A stretch of DNA of 64,000 nt from Paulownia fortunei (GCA_019321725.1 CM033124.1:8246001-8310000); one strand, 5' to 3'; counted from the first letter of the stretch, positions 1 to 13,346 are shown. The notes: generated by a model from the sequence alone, not told the origin. Numbers and translations are program-made.

Positions 1-1017
1 AAGAATTAATTCTAAATACTCGCTCATCATTTTCCACAAAATTACACAAATAAAACTCAAAACCCTAATCAATATTGCTTTGAAAAACACGAACCTTCAT
101 AACCCAATGGGAATCCCAACCGTCCTCGCAATAAAGAATGCGTGTAATTCGAGCTAAAAGCAAACGCCGAGATCAAAAGGAACAAAAAAGATATACCCAA
201 AAAGAAGTTTGGAAAGAGAATAGGAGAGAAGAAGCAGTCTATTGGCCGTGAATGATATTTGATATTTGTTGACTTGGTAAATCAAAGTGATGATTAGCCA
301 ATGGATACTGCAAAACAAGAGTATTTGGGCATCATATATTCTGCAAATACGTATTCGGGAGAGACAGAGAGGGTGGGGTGGGGGTAGTTTCTACTTTCAA
401 TCCGGTTGTCTCCGTGGGATCATTAGCTTTGGATGGTTCACGGAGACGAGGGTTAAGTAATTGAATGATAGTCATGGAATAGTACTATTAACTACTATTA
501 AATATTTTAGTGTAAGAAATTTATAAAAATTAGGGCGCCCGTCGTACTCAATGGGTGTATAATTATTATTAAAAAAATGTAAAAAAAATATTTATTTTTA
601 CTATTAAGTTTTAATGTCTTTACATATATTGAAACTTTCATAGAAGAAGAAAAAGATTAAAAAACATAATGGTAATTTTGGGGTAAATCCAGAAGCCTTA
701 TTTCATTTCCACTTTAATTTTTTTATGTCATTCTCATTTAAATTTTAATTTTTGTTATGTAATAGGTCTAAAATAACCCTAAGTAATTTATCGTTACAAG
801 GAACACCCACCAAAAAGAAAAAATTCTCCGCCGCCCCTGTCCCCAACTTCAACTCTTCACTTGTACCTATGAAGTCCATCGGTGACCTAAAAATATTGAT
901 TCCCCATTTCTTATTTTTTATTTTGCTCAATTTTAAATAAAATAAATGAAGATGAATAAATACCTATTTTATTGATGTAGATTGAAAAATAATATTTTTA
1001 CAAGAACAAAAGCAGCC
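1..1017. other. AT-rich flank, no gene recognised
   Basis: I see no coding region here. Short open frames around 745-940 occur on both strands, lack recognisable motifs and look like chance. The first 450 bp are less AT-rich and include a purine-rich stretch near 355-395, so they could be the promoter or 5' end of a minus-strand gene lying to the left of the window. No exon supports that. Confidence 0.4.
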
Positions 1018-3290
1018 AATCTAATTGTCTTATTCATATATTTAAGATCTATCTTCTCAATATGTCCTTCAAACACCTTTTGCACTAAGGGTTTAGTAAA
1101 TGGGTCCTCTAAGTTTCTACAGAAGTAACTTTCTTCACTGCAATGGCACTATTATTATCACAGTTCACCAAGACCAGATCAACCATGGAAGGAATTGCAT
1201 CTAACTCTTGGATGAAGTTTCACATCTAAATAGCCTCTTTTTGCAGCATCACATGCAACAATGTGTTCAGAATCAATAGTGGAACCTGAAGTCGTCTCTT
1301 GTTTGGAACTCTTCTAGCTGACCGCACCACCGTTCAAGATGAATACAAATCCAAGATTTTCACTATTCTATATCAGACTGAAAATTAGAATCGATAAAAC
1401 ACTCTAGTTTAAATTCTCCTCTGTCGTATATCAAGAAGACATCTTTAATCCTCCGTAAGTACTTTAGAATCGACTTCACGGCTTCTCAATACTCTTTGTC
1501 CGGATTGGACTGATATATGTTCATGGCACTCAAAGCATATGCTACATCAAGCCTTACATACAACGTTATATATGTTATTCTTCCAATTTTGGATATATAA
1601 CGTATGATAACGTATGTGAGCTGTTCTTTCTAGAGTCTTTGGGGATATAGACTTCAAAAGAGAAATCACATAATTCATTAGCAAGAATCTCCTATTGGAT
1701 TCTTCTATGCTAAATATTTTTTCCATTTTGCCTATGTAGAACGATTGGGATAGTCCCAGCATTCTTATAGTTCGAGCATCTTTCTAGATCTATCTCTATA
1801 GATCTTGATTCCCAACACGTAAGATGCTTATCATAAATTTTTCATGGAGTTTTGTGCAAATCATGATTTTGTTAACTGTAGCATCCCTATGTCATTTTCA
1901 TTGAGTAGGATATCAAAAACATAAAGCACTAAAAATGTCATTGCTCTCCCACTCAATTTCTTATACAAAAATGGTTCATACATTATTGAAGAAGCCGAAT
2001 GATTTGATCACTTTATTGAATTGAATATTCCAGCTTTGAGAAACTTGTTTGAGTTTGAATCTCTAAAGCTAGCAAATCTTTTACTCACTTTTCGGTTATT
2101 TTATATAAATCTCTTCCTCAAGTTTCCCATTAAGAAAAATAATCTTCATATCCATATTCTAAATCTCGTAGTCATTATATGTGGATATGGTGGTAAGCAA
2201 AATCCTTATGCATTTGAGCATAGCTACTAGTGAAAAAGTTTTATCATAGTTATCACCTTGCCTTTAGGGAGTAATGTTTCACCATCAAGCATAATTTATA
2301 GGTTGCTACCTTTTCATCTACTCTAAGCTTACATTTGTAGACTTATCTATAGTCGATGGGTACAATACCCTCCAGTGGATCTGGTAAGATCTATATCTTA
2401 GAGTACATAGATTCCATATTGAATTGTCTAGCATCTTGCCATCTCCCCTAACTAATGTGAGACATCGCATCCCCATAATTCCTTGGATCGACATCCAAAG
2501 GTAGGTCTTTTTTATTTCTTCGAGCAATAAATGTAACTCTCAAGTAGCTTCAAGATCCTTTCGGATCTCTTTGGAGGTTGTGTGCTTCAAGTCTAAGTAG
2601 TAAGTTGTGGCGCTATTACTTCTTGCGGGACAGTTTATGATTCTTCAGTTTTTTCAAGTTCTATGACTTTACCATTTTTATTCAATCAAAATTCATTTTT
2701 CAAGAAGGTGGCATTCCTCAAAATAAATACATTTTTTTAAGTCTTATAAATAGTATACAAAGAAATCTTTTGGATGCCCCACAAACATACATGAGATGGA
2801 TCTCGCATCCAACTTATCTCTTACTAGCTGCTTCACATAAGTAGGGCACCCATACCCCTGAGGTATTTATATGAGAGAAATTTACCACACCATATCTCAT
2901 ACGATATTTTGTACACTGACTTTGATGACACTCTATTGAATAAGAATGCCACAAATTTTACTGTATATCCCCAAAATGAAGGAGGAAGTCTAGTAAAGCC
3001 GTTATGGATTGTACCATATCCAATAAGGTTTGATTTCTACATTCGGCCACCCCATTCAATTGAAGTGTCCCATTCCTTTAGGTAATCAAGAAATTCACCA
3101 TCTAAGTATTCACCACCTTATCTGATCAAAGGACCTTAATACTTGCTTGATTTGATTATCTACTTCATCTCTACATTTTTGAACTTTTAGAAGTTTTCAA
3201 ACTTATTTCTCATTAGATACGAACATAGAAAAATCATCAATAAATGTAAAGAAGTAAGAACAATTCCTTCTTGTGGTAATACTTAGTGGG
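1018..3290 (-). mobile_element. Decayed Copia pol remnant
   Basis: Read on the minus strand, this stretch follows the Copia pol order backwards: RNase H and pol C-terminus near 1018-1330, reverse transcriptase near 1440-2240, the integrase-RT linker near 2340-2700, then integrase up to about 3290. It aligns by eye with the pol of the copies at 14088-17224 and 46470-49600, for example at the segment that precedes their polypurine tracts (1018-1090). It has many stops and frameshifts, and no LTR, primer site or gag is visible. It is a dead fragment of the same or a closely related family. Limits are approximate. Confidence 0.8.
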
Positions 3291-4640
3291 GGTAGATATT
3301 GTTGGAAACAAAAGGTATTATTTATAATGACTAGAAATTTGAGCAGAGTGTAGGAATTTTAGGTCGATGCAAGAATTGAACTTTTTATCTTTTAGAAAAA
3401 TTATCTTGTACTAGTAAGGGTGCCCACAGTTCAGTTAACCAGCCTAATCGAATCAAAAATGATGATTCAATTTGAACCGAAATCGAATCAAAAAATTAAT
3501 TGAGTTTTAACTTTTTATTTTCTAAAATTTTTAATTATTCTATTCAGTTTTAGTTTACTAGATCGGTTAACTGAACCGAATCGAAAATTAAATTTTTATT
3601 TTATTATGATTAATGTTTTTTTACTTATTATCTATTGAATTAATATCCTCTAGCTCTCTAAGTCTCTCATTTCTCATTTCATTTCTCATTTCGGATCAGA
3701 CTTTCAAGTTTCACATTTCAGTTTTAGCACTTCAAGATTGTTCTTTTTCTTCAATCTCATCGACCACCCTTTCTAGTCTCCATCTCTAGCAACTCATTCT
3801 CCTCATTCCTCGTCGTCTACCATCATCAATTGAGTCAATCTAAGAGAGCTTATTTATAATTGTTGAAAAGTTGTGGCTTATGGACATAATTATTGGAAAA
3901 ATGGCAATGACTGGGTAGACACATTTGTTAATTTGGCACTAATTGGATAGATTCATCTATCTAGTGTTGATTGGACAGTTATGTGAGTCCATTCAATTAG
4001 TCAGTAGTTGACTAGACAAACATGTCTATCCTTTTTTTTATACAGTCAACAATAGTTGATTAGTCAACTGCACATAGTGCCATGTTTTTTTTTTAGCAAT
4101 TTCATTAGTCACGTTCAGATTTGAAGGAAATAAATTATAATTTTTAATTTTTTTATCTATTTTTTATAAAAAGATATATATAATATTTGGGCTAATCAAA
4201 ACCCAGAGCCAAGACCTAGGCACAGGTTGAGGCCAGGCCAGGCTGACTGGCTAGCCGCAAACGTATGTGTGCGAGATTTGTTCCAAACCGCTAGGATATA
4301 GTTTTTTCCCCCTTTAAAAGACTATTGCTACCTTTTTGAGCCCAAACTCAAGTATCTAACTTGGATTATATAAAGTGGTCTAAATCCTTTTCAATATGGA
4401 AATGATGATACTTCATCTTTTCACCATTTTTCAATAAAATAATTTACACTCTTTAATTTCGCTTACTTTAGGTTTTAATTTATCATCCATCCAAAATTAG
4501 TTTTGAGAAATCAAATATACTAAATTTATCTATCTATAGTGTAGATTACGTTTAGTTAAATAATTCTTGTTTTTGTTAAATGAGATTTATTTAAACAATT
4601 GGTCAAAGTTTAGTTAAACCTAATTTCACAAACCAATTTC
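3291..4640. other. Non-coding, probably fragments of small DNA elements
   Basis: No coding region is recognised. Near 3408-3590 there are repeated runs of the ggttaac/gaaccgaat type, which resemble the termini of common plant hAT-like miniature elements. A matching opposite end was not found. Near 3940-4080 there are short inverted motifs around gttgac and gtcaac. The remainder to 4640 is AT-rich and unassigned. Confidence 0.3.
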
Positions 4641-5199
4641 CTAAAATCCTCCACTTGAATAAAATTAATTCATGTGAGTATGCAGACACCAAAGAGAGTT
4701 CAAGAGGAAAGCTAATGCATCAAGCAAGGTAGCTTGTGGTTTTGAACCTTCCTTAGTGGAATACTATTGAATTTACTTGGCTAATTAGTGAACATGATGT
4801 CTTGAACTATTCAACCATGAGTGTAAACCTAGACATACACCTACATGATAACTTTTCTAACCCCTTTGGTTCTCATTGTTCTATTCGTTTTGGTCTAGAC
4901 AACATCTTGGATTCATAAGCATTTTGGAGAAGTGACCACACTTCACACTTATATAGGTGATCTCCTATTAAGATTATCATACCATACTCTACTTGGAAAT
5001 ATAAGAATTATTACAAGCATATAACTTAAACTCACTACATGCAGCAGGTAACACCTATCTGTCACATAAATGGGTAGAAGTTAACTCCTACGTGCTCTTT
5101 TGAATGCTCATAATTAGTTGTCTTATTAAACGAAGATCCTAAGATCTCCACTCAACAAGGTTGGGCTACTGTTATGAGAATTCTTTATTTTGTAGATTC
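4641..5199. other. Possible LTR or 3' region of the adjoining Copia remnant
   Basis: This stretch directly adjoins the pol remnant at 5200-6815 on the side where a minus-strand element would carry its 3' LTR. It includes a possible TATA-like stretch near 4950. No second LTR copy exists in the window, so an LTR identity cannot be shown. No coding content was seen. Confidence 0.25.
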
Positions 5200-6815
5200 T
5201 AGACCCATTCTCCTTGATAAGTAGTATACTTGATCTCTACTTAGCCTTTTAGTTAGCGGATCCACAAGTTTTTTCTTGGATTTCACATAATCAATGAAGA
5301 TAATCCCATTATAGATAACTATCTTATGATATTATGTCTTTGACATATATGTTGAGACTCACCATTGTATATACTATTTGTGCCCTTGTGATAGTCGACT
5401 GACTATCACAATGTATCATAATTGCAAGCACTAGATTAAACTAACAAAGAATGTACTCTACAAAATTGCAAAATTCTTCTACTTTTTCTCCAGTTTTATC
5501 TAAAACTATGAACTTCAACTCCATCATGTATCGAGGTATACGAGTTTGTTTTAAGGATTTTCATGTCACGACTCCACGACCAAATGGGAAAACATAACCA
5601 CTAATGGACTTAAAGTCTTTTATATTTGATATCTAATTTGCATTAGTGTATCCTTTTATTAAAACTAGATGTCTCTTATAATGTAATCCATAATTTAAAG
5701 TGAATTTCAGATATCTAAGAACTATTATCAATGTCTTCTGATGGTCATTGCCATGATTACTTATAAATGTACTTAGTTTATTAATTGAGTATGTAATATC
5801 CGAAAGTGTGCAATTCATGATGTATATCAAACTGCCAATTATCAGAGAATACTCTAATTATGATATGGGCTCACCATGGTTTTTTGCAAAATACATACTT
5901 AAGCCGTCAGTGTTTTTACTGGGAAAATGCATGCGCATTAAACTTCTTATGTATTGTCTAACATAGTGAGTCGATAATGGAACAAGTCCATCAAATGTCT
6001 TAGTAATCTTAATCCCTAATTTGACATTTGCTACCCATATCTTTCATATCAAAATATTTTGTCAATATTTTTTTCTATAGCTATGATGATATCATGATCA
6101 TTACCCATAATCAACATATCGTCTACATATAGACAACCAATGATATAAGAGTTTGGTGAGGCTTTTATATAAATGCATATGTCACATTTTAAAATCGGTC
6201 AAAATTATTTTGTCAAAGTTCTCGTGCCATTATTTTGGTGCTTCATTAAGTCTGTACAATGACTTAATGAGTTTAAACACATTTTTCTTCTATCCAGGAG
6301 CAACAAACCCTTCAAGTTGTTCCATATAGATTTCTGATTTTAATTCATCATTGAGAAAAGTCATCTTTATATCCATTTGATGTATATCAAAATTATGCAA
6401 AACATCTATTGTAATGAGTACTCTAATGGATGTGATTATTATCACTAGTAAATATGTATCAAAAGAAGTTAAGGCCTTTCTTTTGTTTGAAACCTTTGGC
6501 TATCAGTCTGGCGTTGTACTCATTAATACATCTATCTACCTTATATTTTCTTTTAGGGATCCATATATAGCCCAAAGGCTTACTACCTGATGGGAGATCT
6601 ATCAACTCCTAGATATGATTTTACATCATAGACTCTATTTCACTATTGATAACCTCTTTCTAAAATGGATCCTCTAGACTTGACAATGATTCACCACTTA
6701 TCTTGGGTTCATTTGCTGACATATAAATTTGAAAATATGGATCAAAAGTTTTAGCTGTTTTTGTACTCTTACTGCATCTTGGTTCCTTATCATTGATGAG
6801 TACCACTTTAGAAAA
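5200..6815 (-). mobile_element. Decayed Copia pol remnant, second lineage
   Basis: The minus strand carries broken Copia reverse transcriptase and RNase H. The clearest piece is at 5633-5830, where the open frame shows the usual RT-to-RNase H connection of the DI-Y-INKLS and RYLK-T--YGLHY kind. RT homology continues through about 6000-6600, including a stretch near 6105-6130 that matches the region of the catalytic YVDD box. The protein differs clearly from the family at 13347-17224, so this is another Copia lineage. Stops are frequent, and no gag or confirmed LTR is present. Confidence 0.75.
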
Positions 6816-6825
6816 TAATGACTTT

Positions 6826-8017
6826 TAGTGATGATACTTTTTTTCACTATATGCATTAATGACATCACTATAATAGGTTAGTCAAGATATTAGACATCGT
6901 CACTATGTTGTGACTATAACCATTGTGGCTAAAAATTTTTAATGATGACTACCATAGTTGTTACTATTACTCAGGCTTTTAGTCACATGTTTGTCACTAG
7001 AACTCCATATTTTAGTTACATACCACTTTTGTCATTAAAATTTGATATTTTAGTTACATATAATTTTTGTCACTAAAATCTGATATTTTAGTCACATACA
7101 ATTGTTGTCACTAAAACCCAATACTATAGTCACATACAATTCATGTCACTAAAACCTAATGTTTTAGTCACAAAAAAATACTAGTAACTACAACTTATTT
7201 TGAGTCTTCACAATTTTACTGTTACTACTTTGAAATTTAGTCATCACTAAAATCTAAAATTCATAACAATAGGTATTTTTATATCAATATTTTAAATAAA
7301 TTCTAATTAAATAATAGTGGTATATAATATTGTGACAACAATTATTGTAACTTAGTTCCAATCTAGTGAAAATAGTTTTTCTTTTATCTTTTACACCTTA
7401 TATGTATCTATATGTGTATTTTTGTATTTTGCTATAAGAAATTAAAATCATCTCATCTCATCCAACAAATTATATGTCAAAGTCAAAAGAAATTTCATTT
7501 ACATAAATATTTAACTTAATAATACGAGTTTAAGTAAATTTATTATGGATAAATTATAGTCAAATGATTAAATTAAAATAATCACAAAACAATCATTAGT
7601 CCTCAAGTTGATTAAATTGTTGTAGATGTGTCAATTTCTTCAAAGCCTTTTGTTTTTCATACCTATAAAGAATTAAAGACAAATGAGCATCCATGGGAAG
7701 AAATATATCAAGGTCAAATACACAAAGTTGTCACGTATGAAGCAATAATTCATAATAACGAAGCAATATATCAATTCAAAAAAAAAAACTAATACAATGA
7801 AAGTCGAATATATTTTACTCCCACCAAAAAATAATTTCGGTAGTTATACTATGATAATATTTATTCATTTATCCAAGAAATATATACAACTTTCATATAA
7901 TAACTTCCATTTCATTTAGCTAGTAATTCCTCTTTTTCATTTTCATTCTCATTTTTTGAGGGGAAGGGGGCACAACTAAACATACCAGAGCATAAAATCC
8001 ATGCAGCTCACCAAATC
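6826..8017. other. Unassigned insert between Copia and gypsy remnants
   Basis: This AT-rich stretch begins where Copia homology fades and ends where gypsy pol begins. Gypsy pol homology stops abruptly near 8035, just after the RT domain, so this block may be an insertion or a deletion joint. It contains the 38-bp repeats at 6976-7172. I found no matching terminal repeats at its two ends, so I do not name an element. Confidence 0.3.
6976..7172. repeat. Degenerate 38-bp tandem repeat
   Basis: The motif ttttagtcacata, followed by ttgtcactaaaa, recurs with starts near 6981, 7014, 7052, 7090, 7128 and 7166. The last four intervals are 38 bp. Motifs like this, with gtcac and agtgac facing each other, are typical of subterminal repeats of large cut-and-paste elements such as CACTA transposons, but no CACTA terminus was found. 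Confidence 0.6.
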
Positions 8018-9569
8018 TTACAAGCCACAGAGGGACAGAAGTAAACATGTTTTTAAACTTAACAAAAGCATTTTCACAATTTTAGTCCATTCAAAAGCAG
8101 TGTCATTTGTTAGGAGAATACACAAATATTTAGATATTATACTAAAATCTTTGAAAAATCTTCTAAAAAAACTAGCATATTCTAAAACTGATCTTACCTT
8201 CTTAACAGATTTTGGTATTGGCAAATTGGCATTAACTTAATTTTAAATTTATCTAATTCAATACCTTTTGATGAAATAATATATCCAAGAATAATACCAG
8301 TTATTACTATGAAATGACATTTCTCCCAATTGATTACAAGATTTTTTTCTTCACACCTTAACAAAATATTTTCTAAATTAGATAAATAATTATCAAATGA
8401 ATTACCAAAAATAGAAAAATCATTCATAAAGACTTCAAGAAAACATTCATCCATCTCACTAAAAATACTAACTATGCATCATTGAAATTTAGCTAGTGAA
8501 TTACTTAATTCAAAAGGCATCATTTGATATGAAAATGTACCAAAATGATATGTAAAAGTTATTTTCTCTTGATCTTAAAGAGCAATTATAATTTGATTAT
8601 ACCCAAAATATCCACCTAAGAAGCAGTAAAATTCATGTCCCGTAACTCTTTATAGGATTTGATCCATGAAGGGTAGTGGAAAATGATATTTTCCAATAGC
8701 TGAATTAAGTTTCCTATAGCCAATGCACATTTCCCAACTAGTAACAGTTCTAGTTGGAATCAATTCATCATTCTTATTATTGACTATAATAACTTCGAAT
8801 TTTTTTGTTACAACTTGAGTAGGACTTACCCATCTGCTATCAAAAGTAGAATAAATGATTTCATTATCTAAAAGTTTAATGACTTTATTTCTCACTACTT
8901 CTTTCATATTAGGATTTAGCCTTCGTTCCATCTCTCTAGAAGGTTTAGCATTTTTCTTTAAATAAATGTTATGTATGCAAATTAAAGGACTATTACCTTT
9001 AATATCAATAATGGTTCATCCTTGCATCAAGTTTGGAAGAAATTATTACTGAAAAAATCTCATTCTCACCCAAGAAAGAGTATTTCAAATCAAATGACAA
9101 ATGTTTCAAATCAATCACGGAAGCTTTAATACTTTATGGAACAAATTGTACTATTGATGATGAAAGTTTTCAAACTTTGGCTTCCAAATATATTTTTCTT
9201 GTACTTGCAAAAATTCAGAGACAGTATTAGAATGTATTTTTTTACACGTACTTTCACCTTCAAAAACAAGTCTTCAAAGGATCTGAGAAATTAGCGATAG
9301 TAAAATATTCACAAACAAGTTCCTTAATTGAGTTCACTTCATGTACTTCGACATCTTCTGTAGGTTGCTTACAAACATTGAATGCATTTAGTTCTAAAGT
9401 CATATTTTCAAAAGATAACTTCAAAATACCATTCCTACAATTAATCAAAACATTTAAAGTTACAAGAAAATGACGACTCAAAATAATAAGAATCTATATA
9501 TGTGTATGTGCAATAGGCTCTTTGTCCAAAATAATAAATCCACTGGAAAGTAAAAACTTATCAATTGAT
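8018..9569 (-). pseudogene. Ty3/gypsy (Athila-like) protease-RT remnant, 3' part
   Basis: This is the downstream half of a gypsy polyprotein on the minus strand. The region 9260-9481 matches the end of the retropepsin domain and following sequence (LINCRNG and MTLELN motifs). The region 8650-8931 is the start of reverse transcriptase (RRLNPNMKEVV, WVSPTQVV, then CIGYRKLN). The region 8194-8454 covers the catalytic block, where the usual FMDDF appears as FMNDF, so one catalytic Asp is replaced by Asn. The region 8018-8224 is the RT thumb. Stops and frameshifts separate the pieces. Homology ends near 8035 before RNase H and integrase. The upstream half lies at 23096-24997, separated by a Copia insertion. 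Confidence 0.88.
9565..9569. repeat. Left target-site duplication of the Copia insertion
   Basis: TTGAT immediately precedes the TG start of the first LTR. TTTAT follows the last LTR at 23096-23100. Four of five bases match, and the gypsy sequence reads on across the joint when the insert is ignored. Confidence 0.75.
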
Positions 9570-11781
9570 TGTTAGAGTAGGATGCCCAACGCCCCAATTA
9601 CATTGAGTATATTATACTCTTTTGTTTTTGTAAAGACAATCTTATTGAGAATCATATTAATAAAAAGACATTTTCTTTATCTTATGTCTTGCATTTTTTA
9701 TTTATGCACATTAGATAAAGTCTTTAAACCAAATTTAGCTATGGGGCATGGTCGTGCATATGATGACGATCATGGAATATGCCTCTAATGCTTTGGTCAT
9801 AAATAAGTTCTAAGTCGAGAGCTTTTTGAATGGGATATTAAATAACTCAGTAAGACTCACACATATGATGCATGCTTATGAGACGAGGATGTCACATTAT
9901 ATTGACATTAACGTAAAGATGCAAGTGCATGTATGTAGGTGCTTGTTAGGGAACAAGTATACCGAACATGGCCCGCAAGAAATTCGTAGTTGGAGGCTTT
10001 GCCTGTCGAAACAAGAATTTTTGTGTTGCGATAGTACATGACTAGTCATCAAACTTGAGGCACGATGGTAGCCTTGTGTGCATCCTACAATACTTTGATA
10101 TATCTTCTAATTGCTTGACAATCACAAAGGGGGTATGTTGGGTGTTGCACTGGTGTGCATAGAGGTTTGTCAGTGGCCAACATAGAATTCGACACTTGTC
10201 TTTTTAAACAAGGGAATCCCCTGTATTTTCATAGTTCGTGATTTAAAAACCTTGATCAAAACAGGATGAATTGTGATTCATCAAGAATTATTGGAACTTG
10301 AAATAGGATCATAGTTATTAAATCATTTAGGATTTCGACTTATAATCCATGCCTTAGATTCAATCGGGAGATTAGCTGTCAAAAGGACAGTACGTGTATG
10401 GTACTCGCAACTAAAATAGGTTTACTCGCTATTTCACCTAAGACAGTTTGTCATGATTACTTGATAGGTGTTTTTATAGATACTGAGGTTCTTGAAATTA
10501 AGAAGTTGATTTCGAGCAGATTAATCAATTGAAATAATTGTTATTCATAAGTTGCAAATATTACAAACCCATTACTAGTTTAGTAGTGAATCTAAGAGGG
10601 TCACATATCTTTATGGATAGTAACATTTCTAATTTTAAATTTTATCCAATGGTTGGAAATTAATTAATTAATATTGATTAATTAATTAATTAAGAGTTCT
10701 ATTTAATTTAATAGTTAAATTAAATTATTCAATTAAGAAATTGGATTATTTAATTACACCTAATTTGATTAGAAAGCCCAAATTGAGTAAATTAAATTAA
10801 TCAATTGGATTGATTAAATTGTGATTAAATCAATTGAATTGATTTGAGGATTTTTGAGTCTAAGCCCAAAATTAATGTGGATCACTTAAGAAGCCCATTA
10901 AAATATGAAGATAATAAATTAAACAAATATGATTTATTTAATTAACATATTTATAGATAAATAAATATAGTGATCAATTTTATGGGATAAAATTGGCCAC
11001 TAAGATTTAATTTATGTATAAATATAATTATAGTATATATATGTGACATATATCTATCTTGATATTATTTGAAGAGTTCAAATTAATATCAACAATGTAT
11101 TTAAACAATTTTGATGATTAATGTAATTTCAAATTAGTCCACATATAATAGGAGAGAGAAAAGAGAAGAGTTCTTGGAAGATTTGGAATCCTTCCAAGAT
11201 AAGGTTTTGAAATAGTTCAAAATTGAAAAACTTTTCAAGAGTTGAAAAGGGATTAAAATTTTCAGCCCTATATATATGAGGGATGAAAATTACATAATTT
11301 AATTCAAAAATTTGAGCAAAAATATTTTGTTTAAAGTCTTCTATTTTTACTCTTCAAGAAAAGAAAAGAAAGAAAAAGAAAATCAGTTTCTTGTTATTTT
11401 CTTCATATTATTGTTTCAAGAACTTAAAGAATCAATCTTTATTGTTCTTGAAAATATACTCCGGTTCTAGATTAGTAAACAATTAAAAGGATACTAGCGA
11501 ATCCTTTTGATTGGTGTTGCTTTCCGTATCGTGGACCTGATAGAGGGGAGACACTTGGATCCCTGCGAGTTCTGATAGTCCAGGATAAGCAATTGATTGC
11601 TTCATTCCCTACAACAATCGGAGTGCACGAAAGGTATAATCTAATTTTATATTTATTTATATATTCACTTGAATAAGCGCAATCGTTAAAATCGCTTTCG
11701 AATCAAAAGGGTTAAATTTATGTTTGATAAAAATTTTAATTTTCCGTTGCGTATACCCCTACGATTATAGCGAACCCAACA
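9570..11781 (+). repeat. 5' LTR (LTR1) of the Copia block
   Basis: It is 2212 bp, begins TGTTAGAG and ends CCCAACA, and is followed at once by the primer-binding site. Its last 469 bp differ from LTR2 at about 14 positions, nearly all transitions, counted by eye. Its first 230 bp differ from LTR2 and from LTR3 at about 25 positions each. The LTR therefore looks mosaic. Confidence 0.95.
11269..11277 (+). promoter_or_regulatory. TATA box in LTR1
   Basis: TATATATAT follows the conserved ttcagccc. The same box in the same setting occurs in LTR2 (near 19093) and LTR3 (near 22609). The minus-strand family member at 51652-53833 has a TATA-type box at the equivalent place (near 52161-52170). It is likely the Pol II start region separating U3 from R, which makes an unusually long U3 of about 1.7 kb. 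Confidence 0.6.
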
Positions 11782-11795
11782 GTGGTATCAGAGCC
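11782..11795 (+). other. Primer-binding site, initiator-Met tRNA
   Basis: TGGTATCAGAGC starts one base after the LTR end. It is complementary to the 3' end of plant initiator tRNA-Met, the usual primer for Copia elements. Confidence 0.95.
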
Positions 11796-11954
11796 ACAGT
11801 TTCGCGTACTTAGTGAATTTCGGATTTGTGAATACATGTTTTTAAATTGTTTAAATTCATGTTAATTATGTAAAATTTAATTTTGCATATTTTAGAAATT
11901 TTTAATTGGAATAATTTTAATTACTTATTTAAATTGTTTAAATATGAAAAAAAA

Positions 11955-12100
11955 AAAATCGCCCGCGTCGGGTGTCAGGCACCCGACAGCGGGCGCAGGG
12001 CGCCCGACTGCACGCGTGGGCACCCAACAATGGGCACCCGGCGCTCGCTCGATGGGCAGCAGTGGTGCTGCTCGTCGTGTCGTTCCGGGTCCGTTTTTTT
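11955..12100 (+). other. GC-rich leader island of the Copia element
   Basis: About 145 bp between primer site and gag are strongly GC-rich in otherwise AT-rich surroundings, with repeated cgcccg, gggcacc and gggcgc motifs that can pair with each other. The minus-strand family member has the equivalent island at 51383-51470 in decayed form. Open frames run through it, but nothing suggests a protein. A structured RNA signal for packaging or dimerisation is possible but is inference. Confidence 0.55.
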
Positions 12101-13346
12101 TTTCTGAAATATTAAAATTAAATGTTAATTTTAATTATTTCTGAAAAATTGTTTTTCAAAGAAAAATGGTTTTTCAAGGAATTAAAAATTATACTAAGTT
12201 AAAAGAAAAATTACGTTTAACAATTTGGTAAATTTACATATTTTGATAATTACATATGATGTTAATTATGAGCATGTATGGGATGATCATGAGCCATTGG
12301 ACCAATATGATTGATTTTATTTAATATTTTTGGATTTTAAAATAGGGCCTGCGAGCCTCTTATTTCATTTATGTAAGTTATTTTATTTTCTGTAAAGAGA
12401 GTAGAATAGATGGTAGGATTTTTCTTTTTCTTTGGAAGACGAAGGAGAATAAAAAAAGAAGGCCCATGACTGTATAGGATACAATTATGTAATAGAATAG
12501 CTTCTATTCCATTTTATTACCCTTAGACTGACCTTAAGTTCATTTTTTGCTCAAATGGACCGCATAGGACTGGTTCATGATTATCCATTTATTTAAGTAT
12601 GTATTAGATGCATGCTTAGTATTTTATTTAATGCTTTTATGCTTATGGAATGATATTATGATGTCATGCATTAAATAACCAACATAATTTAAATTATGAT
12701 GAGGTCTTGGATAAAATTAAACCCCACTTAATTTATTAAAATTAAGTAAAAGAGTTTTTTGAAAATTCGATTTCAAACAAAAATAGACAAGTTAGGTAGG
12801 ACCTATCGTTCTATGCCTACCATCAAAGATAGAGACATGACGACCGCTACCGCACTTGATCACTTACCATGAATCATGGGGTGGTCTAGTGTTGGAAAGC
12901 TGTGATCTCTACCAAGCATAGAGATGCTCGTGGGATGAAATCGTCATTATGTTGACCATAAGTCGTGGGACATCTTGATGCTCTATCTACACGAAAGTTT
13001 GATGGGTATTGTTTGACACTTAGTACCATATGGGCTCATAAAATTGGGGTATATGAGAAAAGGTGAGGCAAAACAAACTTGAGGGTTGTATAGTGATACA
13101 ATCGTCAAAGAGTTGACTACCGATAAAAATATTTCATGGGCTCATAAAATTGGGGTGTGAAATATTTCCATTGGACCTCAAGCTCACTAGGAAATTTGAT
13201 TTTCCGAAATTCCATTAGGAGTGATGGAATTCGAAGAAAATAGTGGGAGACATTTAGTATTAAAGACCTTATATTAAATGAATATGTTTTTCCCATAGTT
13301 TACTCATTTTTTGCTTTGTGCATATTTTGTAGATTATTCTACTAAA
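12101..13346 (+). other. Untranslated leader of the Copia element
   Basis: The leader between primer site and gag is about 1.56 kb in all, long for a Copia element. Much of it is recognisable on the minus strand at 50300-51640, and the last part also at 42044-42320. No reading frame is shared between copies. Two near-identical segments with gggctcataaaattggggt occur at 13030 and 13138. Confidence 0.6.

Noticed and set aside
6826..8017. CACTA transposon call
   Set aside because: The 38-bp repeats suggest one, but no CACTA/TAGTG ends or transposase were found.
11883..12144. Two overlapping open frames in the GC-rich leader
   Set aside because: No frame is conserved in the sister copy, and the position is the untranslated leader of a Copia element.
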